A DNA stretch of 6,367 nt from Pseudomonadota bacterium (lineage in GTDB: Bacteria; Pseudomonadota; Alphaproteobacteria; Sphingomonadales; Sphingomonadaceae): assembly GCA_023422695.1 (NCBI GenBank), contig JAFAGN010000133.1, forward strand, positions 1 through 6,367. The letters run 5' to 3'. Shown piece after piece: positions 5,594 through 6,367 of the stretch. Made by a program: the position numbers and the translations under genes. Numbering within the stretch: the first letter of the stretch is position 1; each line of letters begins with the position of its first letter. The notes under the pieces are model-generated. The model was not told where the DNA came from. It searched no databases and was given only the letters and a program-made list of their open reading frames with translations.

Positions 5594-6262
5594 ATGACGA
5601 CGCAGGCAGGCAAGGCGGCGGGATGGCGCAAGATGGCGATGCAGGCGGTCATCGGCGCGATCGCGGGCGCGGGCGGCATGATCGGAATGATCGCGCTGAT
5701 CGAGACGCAGGGCGGGATCGACTGGTCGCCGTCGGCAATCATCCTGATCGGGGTCGGGTTCATCTATGCATTGATGGGGGCGTTCGTCGGCGTCGGCACG
5801 ATCGCGCCGCACCTGTTCGGCCAGCGGCTGCTGAACGTCGCCGATGCCGAAGAGATCGTCGAGGAACGCGCCAATATGGGCGCCAGCGCGATCAGTTGCC
5901 TGATCCTGGGCGCGGCGCTGATGCTGCTGGCGCAGGCGGTCGCGGCGCAAGCAGCGGGGACCGCGGCGCTGGTCAGCCCGGCCGTGGCGTATTGGATCCT
6001 GCTCGCGGTGTTGATCGCCTTTACCGCCGTATCGGTGTGGATGTGGCGGGGGTTTGACGAGCTATGGCGCCAGATGACGATCGATATTTCGGCGATCACC
6101 GGCAATCTGTTGCTGGCGGTGGCGATCATCTGGGGCGGGGCGGCTGCCGTCGGGCTGGCCGCCGGTCCGCAGCCGCTCGATCTGGTGTCGATCGCCTTCG
6201 GATCGCTGCTGCTCGCCTGTTTCGCCGCCGCGGGATGGCGCGGGATGATGGCGCCGCGCTGA
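5594..6262 (+). CDS. Six-helix membrane protein of unknown function, paired with the Xre regulator
   Basis: I cannot place this 222-residue protein in a named family. It is strongly hydrophobic, with six likely membrane-spanning segments at about 16-36, 47-73, 95-118, 126-149, 165-190 and 194-215. The short N-terminus is positively charged (Lys7, Arg12, Lys13), and the main soluble stretch (about 74-94, with NVADAEEIVEERANMG) is acidic and lies between segments 2 and 3. A second polar turn, WRGFDELWRQ (151-160), lies between segments 4 and 5. No transport, redox or catalytic motif is visible. The ATG at 5594 follows AAGGAG with seven bases between and starts four bases after the repressor stop. 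The same frame stays open upstream to 5450, but that part overlaps the repressor and has no start signal. Small Xre repressors are often paired with such membrane proteins. A role in membrane or stress response is possible but unsupported here. Confidence 0.88.
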   Translation: MTTQAGKAAGWRKMAMQAVIGAIAGAGGMIGMIALIETQGGIDWSPSAIILIGVGFIYALMGAFVGVGTIAPHLFGQRLLNVADAEEIVEERANMGASAISCLILGAALMLLAQAVAAQAAGTAALVSPAVAYWILLAVLIAFTAVSVWMWRGFDELWRQMTIDISAITGNLLLAVAIIWGGAAAVGLAAGPQPLDLVSIAFGSLLLACFAAAGWRGMMAPR

Positions 6263-6290
6263 GGTGCGTGAACGACCGAAACCAGCCGTC

Positions 6291-6367
6291 GCCCCCGCGA
6301 AGGCGGGGGCCGCTGTCGGTTTATGCAACGCAGCTGAGCAAGGCGGCTAGCGGCCCCCGCCTTCGCG
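6291..6367. repeat. Pair of oppositely oriented GC-rich palindromic repeats (second cut by window end)
   Basis: GCCCCCGC (6291-6298) and GCGGGGGC (6303-6310) form a perfect 8-bp hairpin with loop GAAG. The 19 nt at 6296-6314 recur exactly, in reverse complement, at 6349-6367, where the window ends. The two copies are separated by 34 nt without coding signal. The unit lies 28 bp after the membrane-protein stop. It resembles dispersed intergenic repeats of sphingomonads; this is recalled from general knowledge and was not searched. There is no T run beside the hairpin, so a terminator role is uncertain, although the strong stem could slow or stop transcripts from either side. Confidence 0.7.

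Noticed and set aside
6062..6328. Minus-strand 88-codon open frame at the right end
   Set aside because: Its start lies in the 6291-6367 repeat, giving the APAFAGATAG-type peptide that such repeats produce, and the rest is antisense to the membrane protein.

Overview
The window looks like a chromosomal segment from a GC-rich alphaproteobacterium, most probably a sphingomonad (Sphingopyxis/Sphingomonas-like). This rests on the strong G/C bias at third codon positions, the many long antisense shadow ORFs that bias creates, and two kinds of GC-rich palindromic intergenic repeat with GAA loops of the sort common in that group. The genus assignment is inference from style, not from a marker gene.

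Layout. Bases 1-45 are probably the last codons of a plus-strand gene that begins outside the window. Bases 46-236 hold no gene: there is a hairpin with a short T run on the minus strand (64-88), then an approximately 140-bp composite inverted repeat (92-231). Four minus-strand genes follow, listed here from low to high coordinates: a 477-aa NAD(P)-dependent aldehyde dehydrogenase (237-1670), a secreted M20-family zinc peptidase of the glutamate carboxypeptidase type (1765-3075), a lipoprotein that joins a cadherin-like domain to a PQQ-dependent sugar dehydrogenase beta-propeller (3131-4615), and a small lipoprotein with a possible SRPBCC-like fold (4724-5242). They point the same way with gaps of about 55 to 110 bp, so they could be partly co-transcribed. 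No shared pathway is evident: three products are exported (periplasmic or membrane-anchored) and the aldehyde dehydrogenase is cytoplasmic.

On the plus strand from 5308 lies a compact two-gene unit: a 68-aa Xre/Cro-type repressor (5383-5589) and a 222-aa six-helix membrane protein (5594-6262). The ribosome binding site of the second gene is built from the last two codons of the first. Just upstream is the best regulatory signal in the window: two related dyad sites 33 bp apart that contain, and interleave with, a sigma-70-type promoter (TTGACA, 17 bp, TAAAGA). This is most simply read as a self-repressing operon. The window ends in a pair of oppositely oriented GC-rich repeats (6291-6367), the second cut by the edge.

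Most of the window is ordinary housekeeping or accessory metabolism. The items most worth a second look are the repressor/membrane-protein unit with its double operator, the composite inverted repeat that shows a compensatory base-pair change between its arms, and the cadherin-sugar dehydrogenase fusion lipoprotein.
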